DNA of 64,000 nt from Halotalea alkalilenta (GCF_001648175.1 NZ_CP015243.1:1860001-1924000), one strand, 5' to 3'. Shown: positions 18,489-27,541, counted from the first letter of the stretch. Made by a program: numbers and translations. Notes: a model not told the origin generated them from the sequence alone.

Positions 18489-19298
18489 TTAGTGAGCAAC
18501 ACTGGGGTAGGTCTTGAGGTAATCGAGACAATGGCGGGTCCATTCGGCCTCGAGACGGCAGGTGGTCGCCTCGTCCGTCTGCCAGGGCAGCCAATGCTCT
18601 ACGATCTGGTTGATCCCGCGGGCTTGTGGACGTATCCGTTGATGCAGGTAGGCGTAATCCAGCAGCCCCTCGCCGAGCGGGCAGCCAGCGAAGGTGAAGC
18701 CAACCCAGCCGTCACGGCGAGAGAAGGCGAAATCCTTGACGTGCAGGTTGAAGACCCTCGCGGCACAGGCATCGATCACATCGACGGGTCGCTCCAGCGC
18801 GGCAACGCAGTTGCCGGGATCGAGACAGATGCCAAGGAAGGGGCTGTCGATCCGCTCGACCAGCTCGACCAGCACAGCGCTGGGCACCTGTTCATAGGTC
18901 TCGAGCGCAAGCCTCACCCCTCGGGCCTCGAAGCGCGGCACTGCCTCGCTGAGCAGCTTTCGGGCCTCGAGCGTGGTGGGGCGGTGGTCCGCGCTGTAGA
19001 GCATGCTGCGCAGCAGGCTTACGCCAAGGGGCTCGGCGAGATCCAGGTAGCGATCCAGCGGGGCACGGCCGATCCCCCTGGTGCCTAGCTCGAGCTCGAC
19101 GTCGAGCTCCTCGGCGCGCAGGCGCAGTTTCTCGAGACGTTGGGACGATAGCGTCTCCACCGCGGGGTGATCACAGATCTGGAACACGCCGGCGCCCAGC
19201 TCGGCGCACTCCTCGAGCATCGCCTCGATGCTCAGTGGCTTACTGACGCGTGATGATGCGCGCCAGAAAAAGGCATAGGTGCTCAGGCCGATCGCCAT
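18489..19298 (-). CDS. oiaC: OiaC-like 3-oxo-isoapionate decarboxylase (AP-endonuclease-2 fold)
   Basis: 269 aa TIM-barrel protein of the sugar phosphate isomerase/epimerase superfamily. It begins MAIGLSTYAFFWRAS and has the metal-ligand segments LALETYEQV, GICLDPGNCVAALE and VFNLHVKDFAF, with His and Glu residues in the expected order. General annotation would be sugar isomerase/epimerase. Its place directly upstream of the apnO-like gene suggests it is OiaC, which decarboxylates 3-oxo-isoapionate to L-erythrulose in the D-apiose route. AGGAGA lies seven bases before the ATG. An isomerase or epimerase role is the alternative. Confidence 0.7.
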   Translation of the reverse strand: MAIGLSTYAFFWRASSRVSKPLSIEAMLEECAELGAGVFQICDHPAVETLSSQRLEKLRLRAEELDVELELGTRGIGRAPLDRYLDLAEPLGVSLLRSMLYSADHRPTTLEARKLLSEAVPRFEARGVRLALETYEQVPSAVLVELVERIDSPFLGICLDPGNCVAALERPVDVIDACAARVFNLHVKDFAFSRRDGWVGFTFAGCPLGEGLLDYAYLHQRIRPQARGINQIVEHWLPWQTDEATTCRLEAEWTRHCLDYLKTYPSVAH

Positions 19299-19349
19299 GT
19301 CGCTGTCTCCTGCTGTGGCCGTTGCGCCGCCCGGTGCGGCATTGGGTGG

Positions 19350-20693
19350 TCAGGCATTGGAGGCGGTCCGGGTATCGCGGAGCGCGCGCTTGTCCGCGCC
19401 GTCGAGCAGCTGCATCAGCACGGCGGAGAGCAGCATGAAACCGCCGACCACGAACATCGGGACGGTGTAGCCGCCGCTCAGATCGTGCAGCGCTCCGGTC
19501 AGGTAGCCGGCGCTGAAGCCCGCGAGGTTGCCGATGGTGTTGATCAGCGCTACGCCGGCCGCCGCCGAGGCGCCGGTCAGAAAGCGCGTCGGCAGCGTCC
19601 AGAACGTCGGCAGCGCGGAGAAGATCGCGCAGGCGGTCACGGTCAGCACCAGCACCGTGGAGAAGGCCGAGCTCATGTACAGCGCCATCGGCACGCTCAC
19701 CGCTCCGGCGAGTGCCGGCAGGGTGATGTGCCAGCTGCGAAGTCCGCGCCGGCTGGCGTCGCGTGACCAGAAGTAGAGCACCACCGCCGCCGGCAGGTAG
19801 GGGATCGCGGTGATCAGCCCTTTCTCGATCACGTTGAAGGTGGTGCCGAACTGGGCCTGGAACCCGGCGATGATGCTCGGCAGGAAGAACGCCAGCGCAT
19901 AGAGGCCGTAGATGAAGCCGAAGTAGATCAGGCACAGCACCCACACCCGGCCGTTGAACATCACCGTACGTACGCTGGGATGGTGTGCTCCGCTGCTTTT
20001 CTCCACGTGCTCGCGCTCGAGTTCGTCGCTCAGCCAGCGGCGCTCCTCCTCGGTCAGCCAGCGGGCGTCCATCGGGCGGTCGACGAGGTAGAACCAGGCA
20101 ACGATCCCGATCACGATCGCCGGGAGGGAGACGCCGAGGAACATCACCCGCCAGCCTTCGAGGCCAAACAGGCCGTGCTGCTCGATCAGCGCGGCGGCGA
20201 GCGGTGCGCCGATCACCGTGGTCAGCGGCTGGGCGAGATAGAAAAGGCCGAGCACCTTGGCGCGGTAGCGCGACGGCACCCACATGCTCAGGAACAGGAT
20301 CGCGCCCGGGAAGAAGCCCGCCTCGGCGATGCCAAGCGCCAGGCGCAGGACGTAGAGACCCTCGACGCTCTGGACCCAGGTGAACAGCAGCGAGACGATC
20401 CCCCAGCTGACCATGATCCGCGCCAGCCATTTGCGGGCGCCGAACTTATGCAGCGCGAGGTTGCTCGGCACCTCTAGCAGGATGTAGCCGATGAAGAAGA
20501 TGCCCGAGGCGAGCCCGAACTGCGCGGCGGTGAGGCCGAGGTCCTGGTTCATCCCGTTGGGGCCGGCGAAGGAGATCGCTGTGCGATCGAGGAAGTTGAT
20601 GAAGAACATCAAGGCGACGAACGGCACCAGCCTGATCGAGACCTTGCGGATCGCCGATTTCTCGACCTCCGATTGCAGCCGATGGTGGTTCAC
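19350..20693 (-). CDS. MFS transporter, anion:cation symporter (ACS) type
   Basis: 447 aa with twelve predicted membrane helices. FFINFLDRTAISFAGPNGMNQDLGLT and GIFFIGYILLEVPSNLALHKFGARKWLARIM hold the ACS-family signatures after helices 1 and 2; family members import sugar acids such as hexuronates, aldonates or tartrate with protons. An open frame continues to 20741, but a GCAGGAG site stands just before the GTG at 20691-20693, so that is taken as the start. It heads the operon with oiaC and apnO, so D-apionate or a related sugar acid is the inferred substrate. Confidence 0.85.
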   Translation of the reverse strand: MNHHRLQSEVEKSAIRKVSIRLVPFVALMFFINFLDRTAISFAGPNGMNQDLGLTAAQFGLASGIFFIGYILLEVPSNLALHKFGARKWLARIMVSWGIVSLLFTWVQSVEGLYVLRLALGIAEAGFFPGAILFLSMWVPSRYRAKVLGLFYLAQPLTTVIGAPLAAALIEQHGLFGLEGWRVMFLGVSLPAIVIGIVAWFYLVDRPMDARWLTEEERRWLSDELEREHVEKSSGAHHPSVRTVMFNGRVWVLCLIYFGFIYGLYALAFFLPSIIAGFQAQFGTTFNVIEKGLITAIPYLPAAVVLYFWSRDASRRGLRSWHITLPALAGAVSVPMALYMSSAFSTVLVLTVTACAIFSALPTFWTLPTRFLTGASAAAGVALINTIGNLAGFSAGYLTGALHDLSGGYTVPMFVVGGFMLLSAVLMQLLDGADKRALRDTRTASNA

Positions 20694-20798
20694 GGTGACT
20701 CCTGCGGCAGCCCGTCTTGCTGCCTTGGCGGGTGGAGACATTCGACTCGGCGCCCATCCGGCACCGACGACCGATCTCTAAAGAGCCAATGCATGATT

Positions 20799-20821
20799 AT
20801 ATGATCGACATGTGATCATAT
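20799..20821. promoter_or_regulatory. GATCATAT-type palindrome upstream of the MFS operon
   Basis: ATATGATC (20799-20806) and GATCATAT (20814-20821) form a perfect dyad with a seven-base spacer, about 105 bases upstream of the MFS start. A related perfect palindrome lies at 21024-21037. Both probably bind the same regulator. Confidence 0.55.
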
Positions 20822-21023
20822 GATTGGTCTGATTGTGAGTATCCATCCGCTTGGCGCGGAGCCATATACAACTTTAGTGTTGGTTTCTGCGCGGCGACGC
20901 AGGCGCGTTGGTTTTTTAAATAACGATCAAAATCAAGTTATTGCCGTGTTTTTTAGACGAGGCCATTCCCCGTGTCGCGCAGGGCGCTTTTCGGTGGAAT
21001 AAAGTGCGAATAGTGTCACGACT

Positions 21024-21037
21024 CGATCATATGATCG
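21024..21037. promoter_or_regulatory. CGATCATATGATCG palindrome
   Basis: A 14-base perfect palindrome sharing the GATCATAT core with the site at 20799-20821. It stands midway in the divergent region, so binding could affect both the MFS operon and the regulator gene. Confidence 0.5.
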
Positions 21038-21100
21038 GACGCTGACCTTGGGTTTGATGCCCAGGCGCTGCCTTCAGGACCATGAAAACGCATTGAGCGT

Positions 21101-21138
21101 GATGATGTCATCATACCAATGGTCGAATATCCTAAGGT
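21101..21138. promoter_or_regulatory. Copy A of a 38-bp repeated operator-like element
   Basis: Starts with GATGATGTCATCAT, containing the palindrome ATGATG-T-CATCAT, then ACCA-A-TGGT, then a conserved tail ending CCTAAGGT. The same sequence, differing at two positions, occurs at 27601-27638. This copy is 138 bases upstream of the FadR-type regulator start, suggesting autoregulation. Confidence 0.7.
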
Positions 21139-21275
21139 TTCAGCCTTTGGCTGACTGGCCATTCGTGGCCTGACGCGGGGCCGGTGTAGGATGAATCGAT
21201 CGCCGCCCGCGTGGTTTCCCCGGCGCTGCGAGCGATGAGCGCAAGTCGATTCTCGCTAGAGGAGTGCAATGCTGA

Positions 21276-21983
21276 ATGCCGCCGCTGAAACCGCTGAAGA
21301 AGCGCCCGGTCGCGAGGCGAAAGCTGTCCGAGATCGTCTTCGAGCAGTTGATCGAGCTGATCCGGGAGGAGGGCTATGCGCCGGGCGACCCGTTGCCCAC
21401 CGAGCGCGAACTGATGGAAACCTTTGGCGTCGGTCGTCCGGTGGTTCGCGAAGCGCTGCAGCGCCTCGAGGGCATGGGCATGATCTCGATCCAGCACGGC
21501 GAGCGGGCGAAGGTGCGTCAGCTCGATATGCACGCACTGATCCAGCAGCTCGATGTGAGCGCTCGTCATCTGCTTTCGACCTCGGCGGAGAGTGTCGACC
21601 ACCTGCGTGAAGCCAGGGTGTTCTTCGAAACCGGCCTGGTGCGGATCGTCGCCGAACGTGCCGATGCGGATGCGCTCGAGCGGCTTAGGGCGGCACTCGA
21701 GCGGATGCGTACGCTGAGCGATGCGCCGCGCACCGAGTTCATTCCCGCCGATATGGCCTTTCACCTCGAGATCGCGCGAATCAGCGGCAACCCTATCTAT
21801 CTAGCGGTGGCGAAGGCGATCCTCGAGTGGATGGCGGATTACCGCCGCGACATGCTGCGCTTCAAGGGCACCGAGGTATCGATCGCCGAACACGAGCGGA
21901 TCTTCGAACGGGTCGAGCAGGGCGACGCCGAAGGTGCCGTACGCGCGATGCGCGATCATCTCACCGCCGTTGGCGGCGGCTGA
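21276..21983 (+). CDS. GntR-family regulator, FadR subfamily
   Basis: 235 aa. The N-terminal winged helix has IVFEQLIELIREEGYAPGDPLPTERELMETFGVGRPVVREALQRLEG, the typical GntR pattern, and the C-terminal FCD ligand domain carries HLREARVFFETGLVRIVAER and the metal-ligand histidines in FHLEIARISGN and EHERIFE. It sits between the transporter/oiaC/apnO operon and the apsD/ABC operon. It is the obvious candidate repressor of the apiose genes, with 38-bp sites in front of itself and of the ABC/apnL promoters. The ATG at 21276 lies 11 bases after GGAG; no better in-frame start exists. Confidence 0.88.
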   Translation: MPPLKPLKKRPVARRKLSEIVFEQLIELIREEGYAPGDPLPTERELMETFGVGRPVVREALQRLEGMGMISIQHGERAKVRQLDMHALIQQLDVSARHLLSTSAESVDHLREARVFFETGLVRIVAERADADALERLRAALERMRTLSDAPRTEFIPADMAFHLEIARISGNPIYLAVAKAILEWMADYRRDMLRFKGTEVSIAEHERIFERVEQGDAEGAVRAMRDHLTAVGGG

Positions 21984-22002
21984 GGGGCGCAGGGCTTCTA
22001 CG

Positions 22003-23127
22003 CTACCAGCGTTGGGGAATCACGATCCTGCGCTCCTCGGCCGCCTGATAGGCGGCTTCGACCAGCGCCAGGGTGTGGAAATTGTCGATGCCGTGGGTTT
22101 CGGGCAGATCATCGGTCTTTAGCTTCGCCAGCCAGTCCGCCTGGAAGCGCACCACGCTCTGTTGAATCGGCGTCCAGGGGGGCGTGCTCCAGCTCGGCGC
22201 GCTGGGCGCGACGAGGCGTTCGGTTCGTTCGATCCGGCCGTCGCGCAACCGATCGATCTGCAGGCGAAAGCCTGCGAGCAGCCGTATTGAGCCCCGTTCG
22301 CCATCGATCTCGATCAGCGTCTGGGGAAAGGGATCCTCGCTCTGCCGGGTCGCGTAGCTGCAGTCGACGATCGAGGTCACGCCGCTGGCATGGGCCAGCA
22401 TCATCGTCGCCACGTCCTCACCCTCGATATCCGCAGAGACTCTTCGCGTCTGGCAGCCCAGCCGCTCGACCTCGCCGAATAGGGCGCGGGCGATGTCGAG
22501 CAGGTGGATGCCCAGGTCGGCGATGATGAAACGCTTGGTGCTTGCCAGGTAGGGTTGAGCGCGGAAGACGTCGAAGCCGCTGCGATAGCTGATCCGGGAG
22601 AAGAAAGGCTCGCCGATCGCACCGTCGCGCAGCGCGTCGATGGTCTCGCGCACGGCCGCCTGCCAGCGGAAGTTCTCGTGCACGGTGAGCGAGACGCCGG
22701 CCCGCGTACAGGCCTCGATCATCATCCGGGCGTCGTGCAGATCGGTGGCGAAAGGCTTCTGGCAGATGACCGGCACGCGATGGGCGCAGGCGAGGGTGAT
22801 CAGTGAGCGATGCGCGCTGGTCGGCGCTGCGATATCGACGAAGTCGAGCCCGACCTCCTCGAACAGCCGCTCGGCTTCGGTATAGCAGGCGCTGGGCGAA
22901 AACGAGAACGAGGCGGCGAAGCGCTCCAGACGCCCGGCATCGAGGTCGCACAGTGCGACGATCTCGACGCCCTCCAGCTCGCGCCAGGCATGCAGCTGGT
23001 TCTCGGCGAAGAAACCGCAGCCGAGCAGCGCGCCGCGCAGCGGCGCCCGAGACCGCGCGCTTTGCGCTTCATCATCGATGTCGCGCGGGGTGCGCAGTAC
23101 GCCGCGCAAGGTTCTGATCTGGGTCAT
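22003..23127 (-). CDS. apsD: ApsD-like D-apiose dehydrogenase (Gfo/Idh/MocA)
   Basis: 374 aa Gfo/Idh/MocA oxidoreductase. After a 30-residue lead comes the Rossmann segment GALLGCGFFAENQLHAWREL, then the catalytic-region CQKPFATD (EKP is replaced by QKP), HENFRWQ, and DLGIHLLDIARALFG. These blocks resemble D-apiose dehydrogenase, which oxidises D-apiose to D-apionolactone with NAD(P). GAGGAGAG lies seven bases before the ATG. It is the last gene of the DUF2291-ABC operon, 68 bases after the binding protein gene. Convergent with the regulator gene, 19 bases apart. Confidence 0.75.
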   Translation of the reverse strand: MTQIRTLRGVLRTPRDIDDEAQSARSRAPLRGALLGCGFFAENQLHAWRELEGVEIVALCDLDAGRLERFAASFSFSPSACYTEAERLFEEVGLDFVDIAAPTSAHRSLITLACAHRVPVICQKPFATDLHDARMMIEACTRAGVSLTVHENFRWQAAVRETIDALRDGAIGEPFFSRISYRSGFDVFRAQPYLASTKRFIIADLGIHLLDIARALFGEVERLGCQTRRVSADIEGEDVATMMLAHASGVTSIVDCSYATRQSEDPFPQTLIEIDGERGSIRLLAGFRLQIDRLRDGRIERTERLVAPSAPSWSTPPWTPIQQSVVRFQADWLAKLKTDDLPETHGIDNFHTLALVEAAYQAAEERRIVIPQRW

Positions 23128-23195
23128 CTTTCTCTCCTCGTCCTACCCGGTCATGGCTTGGATCGAGCGCCGCGGGTCTTGGATGGCGTCGATGC

Positions 23196-24149
23196 TCAAC
23201 GCATGCCGAATCCGCCGGGCAGGACATCCTCGACGTTTTCCTTGCTGACCAGCACGCAGTCGACCGACTGTTTCTCCGGGAGCTGCGTGGTGCCGCTGCG
23301 CAAGTAGGCATCGGTCTGCTCGACCGCCATTTCCGCCATTCTCGTCGCCTGTTGCAGGCCGGTCGCCTTGATCGTGCCATCGTTCGCGATCTGGCGGATC
23401 ACGTCCGGGTTGCCATCGATACCGACGACGATCACATCGTTGGCCCCTGCGTTGCGCAGCGCGGCCGCCGCACCCAGCGCCATGGTGTCGTTGCCGGCGA
23501 GTACACCGACGATGTCCGGATTGCCCTGCAGGATCGACTGCATCACGTTGTAGCCCTGGGTCTGGTCCCAGTTGGCGGACTGCTGGGCGACCATGGTCAT
23601 GGTAGGGATCTGGTCCAGCACGCGGTGGAAGCCTTCCGAGCGGACGTGGGCGTTGGTATCGGAGGTGCGTCCGAGCAGCTCGACGTAGTTGCCCTGGTAG
23701 CCGACCTGTTCGGCGAAGAACTCCGCCACCGATGTAGCGCACTGGGAGTTGTTCGAGACGATCTGCGCAGTGGCGACACCGTTGGCGTTGACTTCACGGT
23801 CGATCAAAAAGACCGGGACGTTCGCATCCTTGGCTCGTCTCACCGCTGCTACCGAGGCATCCGAGCCGGCATTGTCGAGGATGATCGCGCTGCTGCCTTC
23901 GCCCAAAGCGGTCTGTATCAGACGCAGCTGGACATCCGGGTCATCCTGATGGTCGAGCGTCTTGACCCGGTAACCGAGCTCGGTGGCCTTGGCGCGCGCC
24001 GCGTCGGCTTCCGCCTTGTAGAAGGCATTGCTCGGCGGTGGCGTGATCACAGTGATCAGGTGGTCCGCGGGAGAGAAATCGGCGGCGGCTTGGCCTGCGA
24101 ATCCCATCGCCGCGGCGAGGGTGAGACTGATCAACGATTGGCGATGCAT
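23196..24149 (-). CDS. Periplasmic sugar-binding protein (RbsB type), likely D-apiose
   Basis: 317 aa with a signal peptide (residues 1-23, ending GFAGQAAA). The mature protein is a type I periplasmic binding fold of the ribose/galactose cluster: LGYRVKTLDHQDDPDVQLRLI, AIILDNAGSD, VPVFLIDREVN, LLGRTSDTNAHVRSEGF, AGNDTMALGAAAAL and VVGIDGNPDVI. Ribose-type binding proteins specific for D-apiose are known from clusters with apsD and apnL, and the same context here points to that ligand. Ribose or erythritol-like ligands are alternatives. Confidence 0.85.
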   Translation of the reverse strand: MHRQSLISLTLAAAMGFAGQAAADFSPADHLITVITPPPSNAFYKAEADAARAKATELGYRVKTLDHQDDPDVQLRLIQTALGEGSSAIILDNAGSDASVAAVRRAKDANVPVFLIDREVNANGVATAQIVSNNSQCATSVAEFFAEQVGYQGNYVELLGRTSDTNAHVRSEGFHRVLDQIPTMTMVAQQSANWDQTQGYNVMQSILQGNPDIVGVLAGNDTMALGAAAALRNAGANDVIVVGIDGNPDVIRQIANDGTIKATGLQQATRMAEMAVEQTDAYLRSGTTQLPEKQSVDCVLVSKENVEDVLPGGFGMR

Positions 24150-24195
24150 GGTTGTCGCTCCTTGGATGACCGAACGAATGGTGGGCGGCGGGCGG

Positions 24196-25269
24196 CTAGT
24201 CTTGCCTGGCTCGGCGTTCCGACATCGATTTCTCCACCCGGCGCTGCAGCTGGTCGACCACCACCGCCAGCACGATCACCGCGCCGGTGATCACCGTCTG
24301 CCAGAAGTCCGAGATTCCGACCAGCACCATGCCGTTGCTCAGCACACCGAGCACGAAGGCGCCGACCAAGGTGCCGCCGATGGTGCCGACGCCGCCGAAC
24401 AGTGATGCCCCGCCAAGCACTACGACGGCGATGGCATTGAGTTCATAGGAGGTGGCGATGGCCGGATTGGCGGCGCCGAGGCGGGAGGCGATGATCAGAC
24501 CGGCGAGCGCGGCGCAGAAGCCTGAGATCGCGTAGGTGCCGATCTTGATCCGGTTGACCCGTACACCGGAGAGCTCGGCCGCGCGCTCGTTGCCGCCGAC
24601 GGCGAAGACCTGGCGGCCGAATACGGTGCGCCGGGTGACGTAGATCGCGACCAGTGCCAGCGCGACCATCAACCAGATCGGGATCGGCACCGACAGCAGC
24701 CGGCCGGTGCCGAGCAGCAGGAAGCCTTCGTTGTTGAGCGCGGCCTGGCCGCTCAGGTCGCCATAGGTGGCGCCGTCGGAGACCAGCTGCGCCGCGCCCC
24801 TGGCGACGTAGAGCATGCCCAGGGTCATGATGAAGGGCGTGACCCGCAGCCGGGTGATGAACCAGCCATTGATCATGCCGACCAGGGTGCCTATCGCCAG
24901 GGCGGCGGCGCAGACCAGCACCACGTGGGCGAACACAGCGACATCGACGAACGGCAGCCGTAGCCCTTCACTGATCAGGTAGCCGGTGATCATCGCTGAG
25001 AGCCCGGCGATCGAACCGACCGAAAGATCGATGCCCGAGGCGAGGATCACGAAGGTCATGCCGATACCGAGGATGGCGAACACCGCGACCTGCTCGGCGA
25101 CGATCACCAGGTTGCGCGAGGAGAGGAACGACGGCGCCACCAGCGAGAACAGCACGACCAGGAAGATCAGCGCGAGGTAGGCCCGCAGGCGCAGCAGCAG
25201 CAGCGGCAGCGACTTGAACGAAGGGCTGGCACCGGCGCGTGGCGTGGTACCGATCGAATCCGTCATCAT
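24196..25269 (-). CDS. Sugar ABC transporter permease (RbsC type)
   Basis: 357 aa inner membrane permease with eight to ten helices. GIGMTFVILASGIDLSVGSIAGLSAM and LGGASLFGGVGTIGGTLVGAFVLGVL are the hallmark segments of ribose-type permeases. Its start overlaps the stop of the ATPase gene (ATGATG at 25264-25269), with AAGGAGAG just upstream, so the two are translated in a coupled way. It partners the binding protein and ATPase of the same operon. Confidence 0.93.
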   Translation of the reverse strand: MMTDSIGTTPRAGASPSFKSLPLLLLRLRAYLALIFLVVLFSLVAPSFLSSRNLVIVAEQVAVFAILGIGMTFVILASGIDLSVGSIAGLSAMITGYLISEGLRLPFVDVAVFAHVVLVCAAALAIGTLVGMINGWFITRLRVTPFIMTLGMLYVARGAAQLVSDGATYGDLSGQAALNNEGFLLLGTGRLLSVPIPIWLMVALALVAIYVTRRTVFGRQVFAVGGNERAAELSGVRVNRIKIGTYAISGFCAALAGLIIASRLGAANPAIATSYELNAIAVVVLGGASLFGGVGTIGGTLVGAFVLGVLSNGMVLVGISDFWQTVITGAVIVLAVVVDQLQRRVEKSMSERRARQD

Positions 25270-26843
25270 GCACTCTCCTTGCGCGTGTCTCGTCGTTGGA
25301 CTTGCGAGCTGGCCACCAGCCGGGCTTCGGTGAGTTCTTCGCGTTGCAGGTCGGCGGTGATTCGGCCCTGGCTCATGACCAGTACGCGATCGGCACCGCT
25401 GATGATCTCTCCCAGATCGGACGAGGCGTAAAGAATCGTAAGCCCCCTTTCGGCGAGGCGGTCGATCACCTCGAACAGCTCCCGCCGAGCCTTGATGTCG
25501 ATCCCTCGGGTCGGCTCGTCGAGCAGCAGTATCTTGGGCTCGGTGAGCAAGTTCTTGCCCAGCACCGCCTTTTGCTGGTTACCGCCGGAAAGGGTCGAGA
25601 CCAGCACTTCGGGATCGGATACCTTGATCATCAGCTCATCGATGCAGCGCGATACGTCGCGGCGCATCCTGCCCGAACGCAGCCCTGTGATGCCTGCGTA
25701 GCGCTCGAGATTGGCCAGCAGCAGGTTGTCGGCGACCGAGCGATTGGGTACCAGGCCCAGCTTCTGGCGATCCTCCGGGACCAGCGCAATGCCCGCCCGG
25801 ATCCGTTCGGCGATGGTGCCGTCGAGGGGGAGCCTTCGGCCCTCGATCTCGATCGTGCCCGCCAGCGCGCGGCGTAGGCCGATCAAAGTCTCGAACAGCT
25901 CGGTTCGCCCCGCTCCCATCAGTCCGTAGAAGCCGACGATCTCGCCGCGCTTGATACTGAACGAGAGCTGTTTCAGCGCCAGACCGCCATTGACCCCGCT
26001 CGCTTCGAGGCCTTCGACCCGCAGTGCCACCGGGCGGTCAGCGAAAGTGGCGGCGGCGCGCCCGTCGCGCAGCGGTCCCTCCATCTGCGCACCGATCATG
26101 CGTGTCACCAGCCAGTCGACCGTCACCTCGCCCGCCACACCCGTACCGGCCAGGTTGCCGTCACGCAGCACGGTGAAGGTATCGCCGATCTCGATCAGCT
26201 CCTCGAGCCGGTGCGAGATGTAGACGATCGAGACGCCTTGGCGCTTGAGCTCCTCGATCAGCGAGAACAGCACCCCGACTTCCGCCTTGCTGAGTGACGA
26301 GGTCGGTTCGTCGAGGATCAGAATGTCGACCTCGGAGACCAGCACCTTAGCGATCTCGACGATCTGGCGCTCGCCGATGCTGAGTTCCTGGACCAGCGCA
26401 TCGACGTCGATCCGCTGGCCCATCCGTGCCAGCACATCGGTGGCGATACGGCGCTGCCGGGCGAGACGAACGGTGCCGCCGGGGCCTTTTAGCTCCTTGC
26501 CGATGAACATGTTCTCGGCGACGTTGAGGTTGGCGCAGAGGTTCAGCTCCTGATGGACGATGCCGATGCCACGCTTGATCGCTTCTCGGGGATGGGTGAG
26601 ATGCAGCGCCTCGCCGCGGTAGTGGAGCGTTCCGGAAGTCGGCTGCTCGATACCGGCGAGGATCTTCATCAGCGTCGATTTTCCCGCACCGTTCTCGCCG
26701 ATCAGCACGTTGACCTTGGCATGGTGGATGTCGAAGTCGACGCCCTTGAGCGCAACGGTGCCCGGATAGGCCTTGCGGATCGCACGGGCGCTGAGCACGA
26801 TCCTGGGGGCATCGTCCCGACACCTTTCGGCCGGGGCCGTCAT
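25266..26843 (-). CDS. Sugar ABC transporter ATPase (RbsA type, two NBDs)
   Basis: 525 aa with two nucleotide-binding domains. The first has Walker [17 protein letters not shown], signature LSIGERQIVEIAK and Walker B ILILDEPTSSL. The second has the degenerate GLMGAGRTELFE and a full STLSGGNQQKAVLGK and ILLLDEPTRGID, as usual for ribose-type ATPases. The start ATG at 26841-26843 overlaps the DUF2291 stop (ATGA). The open frame continues upstream to 27320 in poor-quality sequence that overlaps the DUF2291 gene and is not used. Confidence 0.94.
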   Translation of the reverse strand: MTAPAERCRDDAPRIVLSARAIRKAYPGTVALKGVDFDIHHAKVNVLIGENGAGKSTLMKILAGIEQPTSGTLHYRGEALHLTHPREAIKRGIGIVHQELNLCANLNVAENMFIGKELKGPGGTVRLARQRRIATDVLARMGQRIDVDALVQELSIGERQIVEIAKVLVSEVDILILDEPTSSLSKAEVGVLFSLIEELKRQGVSIVYISHRLEELIEIGDTFTVLRDGNLAGTGVAGEVTVDWLVTRMIGAQMEGPLRDGRAAATFADRPVALRVEGLEASGVNGGLALKQLSFSIKRGEIVGFYGLMGAGRTELFETLIGLRRALAGTIEIEGRRLPLDGTIAERIRAGIALVPEDRQKLGLVPNRSVADNLLLANLERYAGITGLRSGRMRRDVSRCIDELMIKVSDPEVLVSTLSGGNQQKAVLGKNLLTEPKILLLDEPTRGIDIKARRELFEVIDRLAERGLTILYASSDLGEIISGADRVLVMSQGRITADLQREELTEARLVASSQVQRRDTRKESA

Positions 26844-27541
26844 GGCGCCACCTTCAGGCTTACCGGCACGATCCGCTGGGGCCCGCTCGGCCTCAAGTCG
26901 AAGACGCCGAGGAAGCGCACCCGCTGGCCCTCCAGCGTGCTGGCTGGATGGTCGGCATAGGCCTGGGCGAGGGCGCGCTGGTTGAGGGCCTGGGCGACGT
27001 CGGCGAACTGCATCTGGTTGGTGAAGCTGTCGAGCCCCATGCCCTCCATCGCGTCGCGCAGCGAGGTATCGACCACCAGCGGACCGGCGAACAGCTGGGC
27101 CGGGGTGTCGACGCCATCGAGCTCGAGCACGACCACGCCCATCGGCGTATCGGTGCGCACCTCGACCACACGGGCGCTGCCTTCGATCGCATAGCGCGGC
27201 GTGCCGCTGGGCTGGCCATATCGCTGGCGAGCGCCGTCCGGGTCCTCGGCAAGGGCTGCGAACAGGGTGGCTGCGTCGAGCTTGGCGCGCTCGAGTGTGG
27301 GGAGTACCTGCGTGCTCCACTGGTTATCGACGTAGGTCGCGGGGTCGAAACTGCCGACCGCGAACTTCTGGTCGAGGCCTGCGCTGTTGGCCTCGGTATC
27401 GCGTATCACCCGGCCGCTATCGGGATCGACCGGACGCAGGGTGACCAACGGCCCGCGGGTCAATTCGAGCAGTGCGAGCGACAGCGCCACGAGCGTGATG
27501 GGCAGGATGGGGAAGGGGAGTCGCCATCGATAGGTCGCCAT
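26840..27541 (-). CDS. DUF2291 protein of a sugar ABC operon
   Basis: 233 aa. Residues about 8-27 form a membrane anchor or uncleaved signal, and the rest is a periplasmic DUF2291 domain (FAVGSFDPATYVDNQW, YAIEGSARVVEVRTDTPMGVVVLELDG, FTNQMQFADVAQALN). DUF2291 proteins are encoded beside ribose-type ABC importers and often described as lipoproteins. Here the signal region has no cysteine, so it cannot be lipidated. GGAGAA lies seven bases before the ATG. It is the first gene of the operon and is divergent from apnL with a 38-bp operator-like repeat between them. Confidence 0.85.
   Translation of the reverse strand: MATYRWRLPFPILPITLVALSLALLELTRGPLVTLRPVDPDSGRVIRDTEANSAGLDQKFAVGSFDPATYVDNQWSTQVLPTLERAKLDAATLFAALAEDPDGARQRYGQPSGTPRYAIEGSARVVEVRTDTPMGVVVLELDGVDTPAQLFAGPLVVDTSLRDAMEGMGLDSFTNQMQFADVAQALNQRALAQAYADHPASTLEGQRVRFLGVFDLRPSGPQRIVPVSLKVAP

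Larger units (their letters stand above)
20694..21275. other. Regulatory region between MFS operon and GntR regulator
   Basis: About 580 bases between divergent genes, markedly AT-richer than the neighbours (for example 20871-20960). It contains three palindromic sites listed separately and no believable gene; the open frames here lack ribosome binding sites. Both divergent promoters must be inside. Confidence 0.6.
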
